A DNA stretch of 40,616 nt. Origin: Peptococcaceae bacterium BICA1-8. GTDB lineage: Bacteria; Bacillota; Peptococcia; Peptococcales; BICA1-8. Numbering within the stretch: position 1 is the first letter of the stretch; every line of letters starts with the position of its first letter. The notes beneath the pieces are model-generated. The model saw nothing but the letters and a program-made list of their open reading frames with translations. It made no database searches and was not told where the DNA came from. The stretch is taken from assembly GCA_000802045.1 (NCBI GenBank), contig JUEF01000141.1, positions 1 to 40,616 of the forward strand, read 5' to 3'. Made by a program: the position numbers and the translations under genes. Below, piece after piece: positions 40,361 through 40,616 of this stretch.

Positions 40361-40616
40361 CTTCTCTACATACAAAGCGCCGAGACGGGATAGCAACTTG
40401 CCGTTTTTGCAATAATTTAAGAGTGAGGAAAACTACCATTTTTTCTTCGATTTGGGTAAAGGATTTCTCTTCAAATGGTAGTTGTATTTTTTCGTGGGGG
40501 GCTGGCCGTCTTCGGTCTACAAATTCATCAAATTCTACAATTCGGCTAGAGATTAATTCACAAAATGGTCTTTCAGTAAAGAATTCGGTACTGATTTGGT
40601 TATATTCCGAAAAATC
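40353..40616 (-). CDS. Second CsxC-like protein, C-terminal 87 residues only
   Basis: Partial: the gene enters from the right edge. It begins in the window with DFSEYNQISTEFFTERPFCE and ends with RQVAIPSRRFVCREGE. It matches the last 75 residues of the neighbouring product (DFSEYNQISMEFFNERPYCE, QQVAIPRF), including IEEKxVxFLTxKLLQ, so the two are tandem paralogues. Its C-terminal tail is longer by about ten residues. Start and N-terminal domain are outside the window. Confidence 0.7.
   Translation of the reverse strand, partial: DFSEYNQISTEFFTERPFCELISSRIVEFDEFVDRRRPAPHEKIQLPFEEKSFTQIEEKMVVFLTLKLLQKRQVAIPSRRFVCREGE

Overview
The window looks like part of the chromosome of a low-GC, endospore-forming member of the Firmicutes (Clostridia type). 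Ribosome binding sites are strong AGGAGG types. TTG and GTG starts are common. Many genes resemble spore-coat or exosporium proteins: DUF4183 repeats, CsxC-like proteins, a CotS-like protein and Pro/Tyr/Met-rich coat peptides. Several promoters fit the mother-cell sigma-K pattern CATANNNTA. I see no tRNA, rRNA, CRISPR array, integrase or intact transposase. Family names are recalled from sequence motifs, not from a search.

Layout. (1) 1-13500 is a spore-surface patchwork: two paralogous beta-propeller plus coiled-coil proteins (120-1660, broken by a -1 frameshift at A9, and 7443-8879), two paralogous coat-type proteins and a third small protein that share a C-terminal RGV(R/P)(V/I)F tag, three sugar-nucleotide or glycosyltransferase genes, tandem CAP-domain proteins, two Cys-rich paralogues, and a protein with three DUF4183 repeats. 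(2) 13702-17070 holds three plus-strand genes, visibly richer in G+C, that look like appendage or phage-fibre proteins. (3) 17261-21446 is an AT-rich minus-strand sugar cassette (SpsF, PseG-like, SDR, phosphoesterase, ATP-grasp). Regions 2 and 3 together lie between 25-bp direct repeats (24/25 identical). (4) 21654-27133 is an operon with a Maf/DUF115 glycosyltransferase, a TPR protein and a GT2-TPR protein, followed by a small DUF4183 protein. (5) 27988-35588 is a nearly complete nonulosonic-acid (pseudaminic/legionaminic type) pathway. (6) 35728-40616 holds a glucosaminidase with an SLH segment, two coat peptides, a CotS-like pseudokinase, a GntR/FCD regulator and two CsxC-like proteins, the last one cut by the window edge.

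How it may work together (inference): region 5, perhaps with region 3, makes CMP-nonulosonic acid. The Maf enzyme of region 4 would transfer it to Ser/Thr. In flagellated bacteria Maf decorates flagellin, but no flagellar gene is present here, and the neighbours are Thr/Ser-rich spore-surface proteins, including one with a long poly-Thr tract. The window may therefore encode a spore-surface O-glycosylation system. Both sugar cassettes pair SpsF and PseG-like enzymes with an ATP-grasp ligase, and no N-acetyltransferase is visible, which suggests an amino-acylated sugar.
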